NCBI GenBank assembly: GCA_013298125.1 | Contig: JAAFJP010000042.1 | Coordinates: 1 to 45,121 of the forward strand | Length of the DNA stretch: 45,121 bases | From: Cytophagales bacterium | GTDB lineage: Bacteria > Bacteroidota > Bacteroidia > Cytophagales > Spirosomataceae | Direction: 5' to 3' | Part shown: one piece after another, positions 35,578 through 43,781 of the stretch | How positions within the stretch are numbered: position 1 is the first letter of the stretch | Layout of the letters: every line of letters starts with the position of its first letter | Notes under the pieces: generated by a model | The model's input: only the letters and a program-made list of their open reading frames with translations | Told to the model about the DNA's origin: nothing | Database searches by the model: none | Position numbers and translations under genes: made by a program

Positions 35578-36453
35578 TTACATTCCCAAAGCCTTCAACA
35601 TCGTTGCACCAATATCCGCTGGCGAGTGAACTACGTGGATTCCGCAGGCTTCCATGATTGCCATTTTAGCGGCTGCCGTATCGTCTGCACCACCGATGAT
35701 TGCTCCTGCGTGACCCATTCTACGTCCTTTTGGAGCTGTTTGTCCTGCAATAAAACCAACGACTGGCTTGCGGTTTCCATCAGCTTTAATCCAGTTGGCA
35801 GCTTCGGCTTCCATACCTCCACCGATTTCACCAATCATTACGATTCCTTCGGTTTCTGGGTCGTTCATTAATAATTCAACGGCTTCTTTGGTAGTTGTCC
35901 CGATGATTGGGTCACCTCCGATACCGATAGCTGTTGTTTGTCCTAAGCCCGCTTTGGTCAATTGGTCAACCGCTTCATACGTCAAAGTCCCTGATTTTGA
36001 GACAATTCCAATTTTTCCTTTCGTGAAAATAAAACCTGGCATGATACCCACTTTACATTCTCCTGCGGTCATGACACCTGGGCAGTTTGGTCCGATTAAA
36101 GTAGTACCTTTTCCTTGAATATACTCTTTGGCATAAATCATATCTTTCGTTGGGATGCCTTCGGTGATACAAATAATCACTTTGATACCCGCATCGGCGG
36201 CTTCCATGATGGCATCGGCTGCAAAAGCTGGTGGTACAAAAATGATAGAAGTATCAGCTCCCGCTTTTTCGACTGCCTCAATCACAGTATTAAAAACTGG
36301 ACGGTCAAGGTGCATTGAACCACCTTTTCCTGGGGTTACTCCTCCTACTACGTTCGTGCCGTATTCTAACATTTGTTGGGCATGAAACGAACCCTCTGTT
36401 CCCGTAAAGCCTTGAACGATTACTTTTGAGTTTTTATTAACAAGTACACTCAT
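35578..36453 (-). CDS. sucD: Succinyl-CoA ligase, alpha subunit
   Basis: 291 aa, the usual length. It forms the TCA-cycle enzyme converting succinyl-CoA to succinate with NTP formation, together with SucC, which is not in this window. The N-terminal CoA-binding Rossmann domain contains [20 protein letters not shown] (near 13) and [30 protein letters not shown] and the phosphohistidine segment GHAGAIIGG follow. Monocistronic with its own promoter and a strong terminator, as is common in Bacteroidota where sucC and sucD are split. Confidence 0.95.
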   Translation of the reverse strand: MSVLVNKNSKVIVQGFTGTEGSFHAQQMLEYGTNVVGGVTPGKGGSMHLDRPVFNTVIEAVEKAGADTSIIFVPPAFAADAIMEAADAGIKVIICITEGIPTKDMIYAKEYIQGKGTTLIGPNCPGVMTAGECKVGIMPGFIFTKGKIGIVSKSGTLTYEAVDQLTKAGLGQTTAIGIGGDPIIGTTTKEAVELLMNDPETEGIVMIGEIGGGMEAEAANWIKADGNRKPVVGFIAGQTAPKGRRMGHAGAIIGGADDTAAAKMAIMEACGIHVVHSPADIGATMLKALGM

Positions 36454-36499
36454 TTTATTTGATATGAATTATTTTTAATGAAAATCCTTAAATTTTGTG

Positions 36500-36529
36500 T
36501 AAAGGTATAGCCAGAATCTGAAAGGACAA
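36500..36529 (-). promoter_or_regulatory. Promoter of sucD
   Basis: Minus strand: TTG (36527-36529), 19-nt spacer, TACCTTTA (36500-36507); one base from TAnnTTTG, 46 bp upstream of the start. Confidence 0.6.
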
Positions 36530-36550
36530 AAGAGATTGAAAACAAATCTT

Positions 36551-36582
36551 TTGTGAATAGTATATGGTTTTTAGTATATTTG
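36551..36582 (+). promoter_or_regulatory. Promoter of the Uma2-family gene
   Basis: TTG (36551-36553), 21-nt spacer, TATATTTG (36575-36582), an exact TAnnTTTG match. The predicted start site leaves a leader of only about 6-12 nt, so the message is nearly leaderless. Confidence 0.7.
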
Positions 36583-36594
36583 AAAAAAATATAA

Positions 36595-37098
36595 ATGCTT
36601 ATGGAATTATTATTGGAAAACGTAGTCGAAGACAGAGAATTGACTTCGTACGAAATTGAACGAGATAAACCATTACCAAGCTTTAATCATGGAAAATTAC
36701 AAATGCGTATTGGAGGACTATTGTTGAACCAATACGAAGACCGCTTTGACATTGTTTCAGAGCCAACCTTACAAATGCTCGAACGCCCAAGAGTGCCTGA
36801 TTTGGCGTTTTTTGATGTAAGAGTAAGTGATTGGTTTGATGATGAAACGAAGATTACAGAAATTCCTCATGGCGTTATTGAAATTCTTTCACCAAGTCAA
36901 TCAGAGCAAGAATTAATTAATAAATTCCCTCCTTATTTTGAACTGGGCATTAAAACCGTATGGCTTGTTGTTCCTATTTTTCAAACAATTTATGTTTTTG
37001 ATTCACCTCGTAACTACCAAACTTTTACCATTGCCAATCCAATTCTGAAAGATACAATCCTTGATGTTGAGTTAGACTTGAATAAGGTTTTTGCATAA
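36595..37098 (+). CDS. Uma2-family (DUF820) PD-(D/E)XK nuclease-like protein
   Basis: 167 aa, typical length. The core motif series is present: RPRVPDLAFF (Asp of the PD), GVIEILSPSQSEQELINKFPPY (Glu-x-Leu-Ser with the following Lys), and the late GIKTVWLVVP strand. The family is related to restriction endonuclease folds and is often annotated as an endonuclease, although most members are untested. There are two in-frame Met codons (36595 and 36601); the second would follow the promoter more comfortably. No partner gene is adjacent. The family is most expanded in cyanobacteria and occurs sporadically in Bacteroidota. Confidence 0.82.
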   Translation: MLMELLLENVVEDRELTSYEIERDKPLPSFNHGKLQMRIGGLLLNQYEDRFDIVSEPTLQMLERPRVPDLAFFDVRVSDWFDDETKITEIPHGVIEILSPSQSEQELINKFPPYFELGIKTVWLVVPIFQTIYVFDSPRNYQTFTIANPILKDTILDVELDLNKVFA

Positions 37099-37116
37099 AT
37101 ATTTCGTAAAAAAGAA

Positions 37117-37160
37117 GAAGCCCGCAGTTGATGATTTCAATTGTGGGCTTCTCCTTTTTT
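37117..37160 (+). terminator. Terminator of the Uma2-family gene
   Basis: GAAGCCCGCAGTTGA pairs (two G-U pairs) with TCAATTGTGGGCTTC and is followed by CCTTTTTT. Confidence 0.85.
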
Positions 37161-37309
37161 AAGTGGTATGGTTTGCGAAGGCATAGAATACCCACGCTTT
37201 GAATGCAAAGATTTCTTTATGGTAAAAGGTGATACATGGTAAAAAGACTGTTCGCTTACGTACAAAAACTGTATCAAAAACGAACAGTTTTATTTTAGGT
37301 AAAATTTTT

Positions 37310-37332
37310 AAGTATCTGAAAATCAGATACTT
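37310..37332 (+). terminator. Hairpin with U-tract upstream of the adaptor gene
   Basis: Ten perfect base pairs around AAA, then ATTTTTTT. It lies 88 bp upstream of the adaptor start, so it is either a terminator isolating the operon or an attenuator within its leader. Confidence 0.5.
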
Positions 37333-37419
37333 ATTTTTTTGGCATAAAATTGACCATACTATTACCAAAACTTATTTGATGAAAACAATTCACCACAGAA
37401 CAATTTAACAACCAAGACA

Positions 37420-38679
37420 ATGGACAGAGTAGTAGAAAAAAAGAAATGGTCAATGAAGCGAATCCTTCCGATTGCGGGGGGCGTTGGCTTAGTTGCCTTA
37501 ATTGCAGCGGCTTATTTGAATACCACTGGCAAACCAAAACTAAATGTAGAACAAGACCGCTTGATGATTTCGGAGGTTACGAAGGGAAATTTTCAAGAAT
37601 TTATCCCGATTAACGGAGTCGTTTTACCAATTCAAACTATCTATTTGGATGCTATCGAAGGTGGACGAGTTGAGGAACTTTATGCAGAAGACGGAGCGAC
37701 GCTGAAGAAAGGTCAGCCAATTATGAAAATGGCAAATACGGATTTGGAATTATCCTTGGCAAATCAGGAAACTTCCGTTTTTACGCTTCAAACTAATATG
37801 CAATATACCCGCAATTTGGCGGCTCAGGCTACTATTCAATATCAAAATTCTCAGGCGGATATTGATAACGGTGTAGCAGAGGCGGAACGTCTTTATAAGT
37901 TGAACGAAAGATTGTACCGTGAAAAAGTGATTTCAGAACAAGATTATAAAGCCTCTTTGAATGCCTACAATTATCAAACCCGTAGAAGAAAATTAGTCAC
38001 TCGAACCTTGGCACAAGACTCATTGATAAATAATCAACAAATTAGTCAGATGCAAGAAACCATCAAACGTAACCAAGCCACTTTGGCTTTGATGCGTAAA
38101 AAGGCGGAGGATTTGATTGTGAAAGCTCCCGTTGATGGTCAATTGACTTCGAGAAATGCGGAGGTGGGTGAATTGAAAACTCGTGGACAAAGATTAGGTC
38201 AGATTGATGTATTGAGCGGTTTTAAGGTTCGGGCTGATATTGACGAACATTATATTTCAAGAGTTTTCATTGGTTTGATGGGCGAGTTCACGATTTCTGA
38301 TAAGACGTATAAATTGAAAGTAAAAAAGGTTTATTCACAAGTAACAAATGGACGTTTTCAAGTGGATATGGAGTTTGTGGGTACGCCTCCGAGCAATGTA
38401 CGTAGAGGTCAAACACTACAAGTTCGTCTTTCTTTGAGTGATGATACACAGGCTATTCTGTTATCAAAAGGCGGTTTTTATCAACAAACGGGAGGTAACT
38501 GGATTTTTAAAGTAAACGAAAATGGCACGAAGGCATATAAAGTTGATATTCAGTTAGGTCGCCAAAACCCTGAGTTTTATGAGGTTATGGGCGGCTTGAA
38601 AGTGGGGGACAAAGTGGTAACGAGTAGCTATGAGAATTATGGGGATATGCAGGAACTTGTTATCAAAGCCCCGAAGTAA
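37420..38679 (+). CDS. Periplasmic adaptor (HlyD/MacA-like) subunit of an ABC exporter
   Basis: 419 aa. One N-terminal membrane anchor (about 15-33, ILPIAGGVGLVALIAAAYL). The biotinyl-lipoyl half-motifs (GGRVEELYAEDGATLKKGQP and VKAPVDGQLTSRNAEVGELK) flank a coiled-coil hairpin (about 105-215). Beta-barrel and membrane-proximal domains follow. It bridges an ABC permease to an outer-membrane channel. It is the first gene of an operon with ATPase and FtsX-type permeases, so it is the MacA-like partner; the substrate is unknown. A word-repeat palindrome follows its stop. Confidence 0.88.
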   Translation: MDRVVEKKKWSMKRILPIAGGVGLVALIAAAYLNTTGKPKLNVEQDRLMISEVTKGNFQEFIPINGVVLPIQTIYLDAIEGGRVEELYAEDGATLKKGQPIMKMANTDLELSLANQETSVFTLQTNMQYTRNLAAQATIQYQNSQADIDNGVAEAERLYKLNERLYREKVISEQDYKASLNAYNYQTRRRKLVTRTLAQDSLINNQQISQMQETIKRNQATLALMRKKAEDLIVKAPVDGQLTSRNAEVGELKTRGQRLGQIDVLSGFKVRADIDEHYISRVFIGLMGEFTISDKTYKLKVKKVYSQVTNGRFQVDMEFVGTPPSNVRRGQTLQVRLSLSDDTQAILLSKGGFYQQTGGNWIFKVNENGTKAYKVDIQLGRQNPEFYEVMGGLKVGDKVVTSSYENYGDMQELVIKAPK

Positions 38680-38687
38680 ATTTTGGA

Positions 38688-38804
38688 GGGATTGAGGTTA
38701 CACAGAGAACCACAGAGAAAAAACGAGAACCACAGAGAAAAAACTCTGAATTCTCTGTGGTTCTCAATTTAAAACTCTGTGGCTCTCTGTGTAACCTCAA
38801 TCCC
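38688..38804. repeat. Word-repeat palindrome after the adaptor gene
   Basis: The outer 30-bp arms (38688-38717 and 38775-38804) match with one mismatch; the word is ACACAGAGAACCACAGAG. The inner part repeats GAACCACAGAG and its complement CTCTGTGGTTC. It lies between two co-oriented operon genes and ends 43 bp before the preferred start of the next one. Confidence 0.8.
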
Positions 38805-38847
38805 GAAAAACAGTACCTCTAAAATACTTTGGTATAACCTTCTTAAA

Positions 38848-40017
38848 ATGAACAAACTGAAATCCATAACAATCCTAATCTTACTAATAGCAGAAGGTGT
38901 ATTTGCTCAAAGTTTACCTGTTATAAAAGCAAATTCAAAGAATGTAAAAATCAGAGATGGAGCAAATTTCAAGGAGAACTTTTGGGTTATTTTTCCTGAA
39001 ACAAAACCAGATATTTACTACGTCGATATTCCGAGAAAAGAACAAAAAGTAACTTTTATTACGGATAAAGATTCCATTTCTTTTGACGTAAAATTTGGCA
39101 AAAACTATGATTTTATCATTCTACTCAATGGGAAAGATAGTTGTTATACTCGCATCTCTGCTACGTTTCCGAAGGTTATTAAACTGAATAGTACAGCAAC
39201 CAGTGACACAATTCCTTTTACGATGCGAGATAATAGGATTTATGTAAAGGGCAAAATCAATGGTTCAGAAGATTTGACGTTTCAGTTTGATTTGGGGGCA
39301 GGCGGTTTGGGAATGTGCAATATCAATCATAAATCAGTGAAAAAAGTGTCAATAAATTTTGATAAAACTACCACTTTAATTAACAGCGATGGAGCAAACC
39401 AGACCCGATTGAGTAGTACAAACGAGATAAAAATTGGGAATATGCAATGGCAAAATATTGAATTCGTAGAAACCAAAAACATGAATAATTATGAAGATGC
39501 AATATTCGGGAATGGGCTTTTTTTAGATAAATATGTGGAGGTTGATTACGATAAAAAAATGCTAATTATCCATGAAAAGATGCCTGTAATTGCCTCAGAA
39601 TACAAAAAATACGATATGCTTTTGGAGAATGGCATAAAACCAGTGGTTGAAGCAACTTTTGAATTAGAAGGAAAAAAATACAAAGATTGGTTTCTTTTTG
39701 ATACGGGTAATACGGGAAATGGCATCGTCAGCAATCATTTTTTGACGAAACATAATATTTACGATAAATTCTCAAAAATTATGGCGATTGGTAACAGAGC
39801 CATTGCAAAAATTCCTCAGTTACATTTTGCCGATAATACTTTTAATGAGGGAGTTATCACACTTGAAAAAAACAACAAAAGTGCATCAAGTTTTGCCAAT
39901 GGTGGTGGGTTTTTAGGAAATCAATTACTCAAAAAGTTCAATTTCATCATCGACAATCAGCAAGGGTTTATTTATTTGAAACCCAATTTTTTTTTGACCA
40001 AAAAGATAACACCATAA
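38848..40017 (+). CDS. Retropepsin-like aspartyl protease homologue (frame ends at a 9-T run)
   Basis: About 389 aa from the Met at 38848, which opens a clean signal peptide (MNKLKSITILILLIAEGVFA). The frame 5' of it, to 38779, is translated palindrome. Two lobes: FQFDLGAGGLG has Leu in place of the Thr of DTG, and FLFDTGNTGNG is canonical. GNGLFLDKYVEV and GFLGNQLLKKF are the Gly elements. The last codons read through a run of nine T at about 39986-39994. With one more T the frame continues through a membrane segment to a stop at 40112 (see next entry). It sits inside the export operon, so a membrane-anchored periplasmic role is likely. Confidence 0.8.
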   Translation: MNKLKSITILILLIAEGVFAQSLPVIKANSKNVKIRDGANFKENFWVIFPETKPDIYYVDIPRKEQKVTFITDKDSISFDVKFGKNYDFIILLNGKDSCYTRISATFPKVIKLNSTATSDTIPFTMRDNRIYVKGKINGSEDLTFQFDLGAGGLGMCNINHKSVKKVSINFDKTTTLINSDGANQTRLSSTNEIKIGNMQWQNIEFVETKNMNNYEDAIFGNGLFLDKYVEVDYDKKMLIIHEKMPVIASEYKKYDMLLENGIKPVVEATFELEGKKYKDWFLFDTGNTGNGIVSNHFLTKHNIYDKFSKIMAIGNRAIAKIPQLHFADNTFNEGVITLEKNNKSASSFANGGGFLGNQLLKKFNFIIDNQQGFIYLKPNFFLTKKITP

Positions 40018-40112
40018 GAAATATTTGGCTGACAGCAATAGGTATTTTTTTAACTGTACTCTTGCTATTGGCTTATGTGATTAGAAGAATTAAAAAGACT
40101 AAAATTAGATAA
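39986..40112 (+). pseudogene. Out-of-frame C-terminal membrane anchor of the aspartyl protease
   Basis: In the alternative frame after the nine-T run the sequence reads DQKDNTIRN, then IWLTAIGIFLTVLLLLAYV, then a basic RRIKKTKIR tail and TAA (40110-40112). This is a convincing TM helix with positive-inside tail, too good to be chance. Options are a sequencing error, polymerase slippage on the T run making two forms, or a phase-variable site. Confidence 0.65.
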
Positions 40113-40140
40113 ACAGACATTCATTAAAACCAAAAATATC

Positions 40141-40818
40141 ATGTTAAAAATAACCGATTTAGAAAAAATCTATCGCACCGAAGACATCGAAACGGTAGCT
40201 CTCAACAAAATTTCTGTTGATGTAAAAGATGGTGAATTTGTAGCCATCATGGGACCTTCGGGTTGTGGGAAATCTACGCTTTTGAACATCGTAGGATTGT
40301 TGGATGATGCCGATACTGGTAGCTTCAAATTCAACAGCGAAGAAGTGATTTCTTACAACGAACGCAAGCGTGCCGACCTCCGCAAACGCAACATCGGTTT
40401 TGTGTTTCAGTCTTTCAATCTGATTGACGAACTCACTGTTTATGAGAACGTTGAGTTGCCTTTATTGTATTTGGGAATTGATGCCGATGAGCGTAAAAAG
40501 CGTGTAGAAGCGGTTTTGGAGAAGGTACAAATCATGCACCGCCGCAACCATTTCCCACAACAATTATCGGGTGGACAGCAACAGCGTTGTGCCGTAGCTC
40601 GTGCGGTAGTAAACAACCCGAAATTAATCCTTGCCGATGAACCAACAGGTAATTTGGACTCGAAAAATGGTAATGAAGTAATGGAATTATTAACCGATTT
40701 GAACAGTAATGGAACGACTGTCGTGATGGTAACGCACTCTGAGCATGATGCGAGATATGCACATAGAATTATACGGATGTTGGACGGTCAGGTTGTGATG
40801 GAAAATGTACTTTCTTAG
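40141..40818 (+). CDS. ABC transporter ATPase, LolD/MacB type
   Basis: 225 aa, full length. Walker A GPSGCGKSTLL, Q-loop FVFQSFNLI, signature LSGGQQQRCAVARA, Walker B LILADEPTG and H-loop VTHSEHD. It powers an exporter of the MacB/LolCDE class (mechanotransmission type) together with the FtsX-type permeases that follow. The next permease would normally start within a few bases, but here an antisense gene occupies the gap (40815-41285) and its stop overlaps this gene's stop. Confidence 0.92.
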   Translation: MLKITDLEKIYRTEDIETVALNKISVDVKDGEFVAIMGPSGCGKSTLLNIVGLLDDADTGSFKFNSEEVISYNERKRADLRKRNIGFVFQSFNLIDELTVYENVELPLLYLGIDADERKKRVEAVLEKVQIMHRRNHFPQQLSGGQQQRCAVARAVVNNPKLILADEPTGNLDSKNGNEVMELLTDLNSNGTTVVMVTHSEHDARYAHRIIRMLDGQVVMENVLS

Positions 40819-41285
40819 CTTTCTATATTATCATAGTCAGTAATATACCATTCGTGATAAAAAGTAGCGACATAGATATTTTCGGGTAAAATGAAATCAC
40901 AAATAGCAACGTATCCAGCGAATATTCCCTCATCATAAGTTTCATCTTTTAAGTAAATAACTAATTTACCTAAATCTTGGCTAAAAAAATGTTTGAGAAT
41001 TGTGATTTTGGGATGATGATTCCTACCGATGGGAAGAAGTACATCATAAGAACCAATTTCAATAAATTCGGGAGTTTCAGCAATTGGGTCATAATTAGGA
41101 AAATGCTTCATCATTTCATCAGGAAGCCCTTTTTTACTAATTAAATATTCCCAATCCCAAGGTCCTTCGTGTTTTTCGATGAACCTATCCCACCTGATAG
41201 CAGATATTTTAGTACGAGTTTGTTCTGAGATATTATCTATACTTATCATAAAATTTAGTTTTTCAAATTTAGAAAATAAATCCAT
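40815..41285 (-). CDS. Antisense hypothetical protein with one W-rich repeat-like motif
   Basis: 156 aa, or 144 aa if the Met at 41249 is used. Not recognised as a whole. Residues about 30-50 read WDRFIEKHEGPWDWEYL, close to one unit of the kinase repeats at 26652-28778 (LELIEKYEDKWDWxxLS). The remaining C-terminal domain is Trp/Tyr-rich and mixed alpha/beta. It fits exactly between the ATPase and the permease: its stop overlaps the ATPase stop by 3 bp, and its start is 3 bp from the permease ATG. It is therefore a later insertion into the operon, and its transcription would oppose that of the operon. Confidence 0.65.
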   Translation of the reverse strand: MDLFSKFEKLNFMISIDNISEQTRTKISAIRWDRFIEKHEGPWDWEYLISKKGLPDEMMKHFPNYDPIAETPEFIEIGSYDVLLPIGRNHHPKITILKHFFSQDLGKLVIYLKDETYDEGIFAGYVAICDFILPENIYVATFYHEWYITDYDNIES

Positions 41286-41288
41286 GTC

Positions 41289-43703
41289 ATGCTAAGAAAT
41301 TATCTAAAAATCGCCTACCGAACATTGCTTCGTTACAAGGCATATACCGCCCTCAACGTCTTGGGATTGACCCTCGGACTGACTTGTGCCATCTTGATTT
41401 TTATGATGGTGAAATTTCATTTGAGTTTTGACCAATATCACTCAAAAGCCGACCGTGTGGTACGGATTGTGTCTTATTTTAATACACCCGACGGTGAGTT
41501 TTATACCCCAGGAGTTCCTGCACCTTTGGGAAATGCTGCCCGTGCAGAAATTGCTCCCTTAGAGAAAGTTTCAATGGTTTACACCGAAAATTCTGTAACG
41601 GTTTCTTTAATGGAAAACAACGTTCCCACTAAGAAATTTAAGGAAGATAACGGAGGTTTATTTTTCGTTGAACCTGATTTATTTTCAATTCTTGATTTAA
41701 AGGTTTTGAAAGGAAATGTACAAGATTTGAAGCAACCTAATGTCGTTTTTTTAACGGAAAAAACGGCTAAAAAATATTATGGAGACACCGACCCAATCGG
41801 TAAAATCTTACGTTTTGATGCTCGATTGAACGTTAAAGTAGCGGGAATCATCCAAGACTTTCCTTCAAATACTGATATAAGAGGCTCAATCATAGCCAGT
41901 TACGCCACTCGTGGAATATATGATACTAATTGGGAAAAATATATGAAAAATCATTGGGGCGGGATAAATAGTTCTACACAATGTTATGCCTTGATTAAAC
42001 CTAATACGACCGTTGCCCAAGTGCAGCAATTAGCTAATCCTTTCTTACGTAAAAAATACCAAACACCAGAAGAAAAAAAGTCTCGATTTCTTTATGTTCA
42101 ACCGCTTTCTGATATTCATTTCAACGATAATTATAACGGCGTAATTCCTAAAAAAATGATTACAACTTTGGGAATCATCGGCTTACTTTTATTGATTACT
42201 GCTTGTATAAACTTCGTAAACATGGCAACTGCCCAAGCCCTTAAACGCTCCAAAGAAGTGGGTGTTCGTAAAGTTATGGGCAGTTCGAGAGGGCAATTAT
42301 TTTGGCAATTTATCGCTGAAACAGCCATTATTACGGTTTTAGCGGGTTTTTTCTCTTATATTTTTGCTTCAATACTATTCCCATTTTTGAGTAATTGGCA
42401 AGAAGGTTTGATTAACTATAAAATGATTTTCTCTGAATTAATTGACCTTCGGTTCTGGTTAATTTTTATCGCAACCATCATTTCATTAATCTTCTTGGCG
42501 GGTTCATATCCAGGTTTTGTCTTGGGTGGATTCAATACCATCGTGGCTCTAAAAGGCAAAATCAGTACGCAAAGTTTAGGCGGTATTTCGGTCAGAAAAG
42601 CCTTGGTTGTTACGCAATTTATCATCACCCAAATCTTGGTTATTGGCACAATCGTGGTGAGTTCACAGATGAATTATTTTACGAAATCTGAAATGGGTTT
42701 CAAACACGATGCAATTCTGCAAATGCCTGTTCCTCAACAAGATGCAACAAAATTAGCAACTTTAAAAACACAATTTAAAAGCATTCCATCCATCGAAAAA
42801 GTATCATACATCTGGACTCCGCCCATGTCGCAAAGTCATAACACGACCAATGTGCGATATGATACTCGCCAACAGGATGAGAAGTTTCAATTGAATACCA
42901 AATTTGTAGATGAAGATTATATTGGTCTTTATGATATTAAATTATTGGCAGGGCGAAATATTGCTCATATTGACACCATGCGAGAGACCTTAGTAAATGA
43001 AGAAATGGTAAGGCGTTTGGGCGAAAAATCTAATGATAAAGTATTGAACAAAATTCTAAATTTTAATGGAAAAAATGTGACCATCGTAGGCGTTGTGCAA
43101 GACTATCACGTAATGACCTTACATGAGAAAATCCCTCCTTTGGCAATTACTTCCTCGACAGAAATGTTCCAAACCATTGCCGTGAAAATGAACATGGCGG
43201 ATGCCCAAAATACCATCAAAAAGTTAGATAAAATTTGGAGTGTAGCCTTCCCTGATTTCGTGTTTGAATACGAATTTTATGACGAAGCCATCGGTAAAAT
43301 GTACCAAATGGAAACGGCAATGTTGGGGCTAATTCAAGCATTTGCTTTGATTGCTATTCTGATTGGTTGCCTTGGATTGTACGGTTTAGTGAGTTTTATG
43401 GTAGCCCAAAAAACGAAAGAGATTGGCGTAAGAAAAGTGCTTGGAGCTTCGGTAGGGCAGATTTTGTGGTTGTTCGGCAAAGAATTTTCATTCCTAATCC
43501 TAATCGCTTTCGTCATTGCTGCCCCTGCGGCTTGGTGGGTTTTGAATGGTTGGCTACAAGATTTTGAATACAGAATCAGTATCGGGGCAAGTGTATTTGC
43601 GGCAGCAATTTTCTTAACGGGAATCATTGCGGTGATAACGGTAGGTTGGCAATCTTCGAGGGCGGCATTGGCTAATCCTGTGAAGAGTTTGCGAACGGAA
43701 TAA
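41289..43703 (+). CDS. FtsX/MacB-type ABC transporter permease
   Basis: 804 aa, length typical of Bacteroidota double-FtsX permeases. TM1 (about 22-42) follows MLRNYLKIAYRTLLRYKAYT; a MacB-like periplasmic domain covers about 43-275; three TM segments lie around 285-400; a second periplasmic domain covers about 430-660; final TM segments lie around 675-795. Each half carries the FtsX signature EVGVRKVMGSSRGQLFWQF or EIGVRKVLGASVGQILWLF. It is the membrane part of an exporter energised by the ATPase upstream. Its ATG overlaps nothing, but begins 3 bp after the antisense gene start. Confidence 0.9.
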   Translation: MLRNYLKIAYRTLLRYKAYTALNVLGLTLGLTCAILIFMMVKFHLSFDQYHSKADRVVRIVSYFNTPDGEFYTPGVPAPLGNAARAEIAPLEKVSMVYTENSVTVSLMENNVPTKKFKEDNGGLFFVEPDLFSILDLKVLKGNVQDLKQPNVVFLTEKTAKKYYGDTDPIGKILRFDARLNVKVAGIIQDFPSNTDIRGSIIASYATRGIYDTNWEKYMKNHWGGINSSTQCYALIKPNTTVAQVQQLANPFLRKKYQTPEEKKSRFLYVQPLSDIHFNDNYNGVIPKKMITTLGIIGLLLLITACINFVNMATAQALKRSKEVGVRKVMGSSRGQLFWQFIAETAIITVLAGFFSYIFASILFPFLSNWQEGLINYKMIFSELIDLRFWLIFIATIISLIFLAGSYPGFVLGGFNTIVALKGKISTQSLGGISVRKALVVTQFIITQILVIGTIVVSSQMNYFTKSEMGFKHDAILQMPVPQQDATKLATLKTQFKSIPSIEKVSYIWTPPMSQSHNTTNVRYDTRQQDEKFQLNTKFVDEDYIGLYDIKLLAGRNIAHIDTMRETLVNEEMVRRLGEKSNDKVLNKILNFNGKNVTIVGVVQDYHVMTLHEKIPPLAITSSTEMFQTIAVKMNMADAQNTIKKLDKIWSVAFPDFVFEYEFYDEAIGKMYQMETAMLGLIQAFALIAILIGCLGLYGLVSFMVAQKTKEIGVRKVLGASVGQILWLFGKEFSFLILIAFVIAAPAAWWVLNGWLQDFEYRISIGASVFAAAIFLTGIIAVITVGWQSSRAALANPVKSLRTE

Positions 43704-43708
43704 TTTAC

Positions 43709-43771
43709 GGTGAACGGTAAAAGGTGAACGATAGGCTGCGAATCGTTCACCGTTCACCGTTTACCTTTAAC
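43709..43771. repeat. Word-repeat palindrome between two permease genes
   Basis: Left array 43709-43733 (GGTGAACGGTAAAAGGTGAACG) reads as GGTGAAC words; only its first part is quoted in order: GGTGAACGG, AAAAGGTGAACG. Right array 43741-43771 has the complements CGTTCACCGTTCACCGTTTACC in two reads. It ends 10 bp before the next ATG. Confidence 0.8.
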
Positions 43772-43781
43772 CAACAAAATA

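Larger units (their letters stand above)
37099..37419. other. Gap with terminator and two hairpins before the export operon
   Basis: It contains the terminator at 37117-37160, a loose hairpin ACTGTTCG/CGAACAGT (about 37236-37290), and a perfect 10-bp hairpin AAGTATCTGA/TCAGATACTT (37310-37332) followed by a T run, which could act as an attenuator or terminator. No gene of credible composition is seen. Confidence 0.6.

Noticed and set aside
37159-37368. 69-residue minus-strand frame before the export operon
   Set aside because: It spans two hairpins and a T run, has no start context or domain, and has the low-complexity composition of AT-rich spacer.
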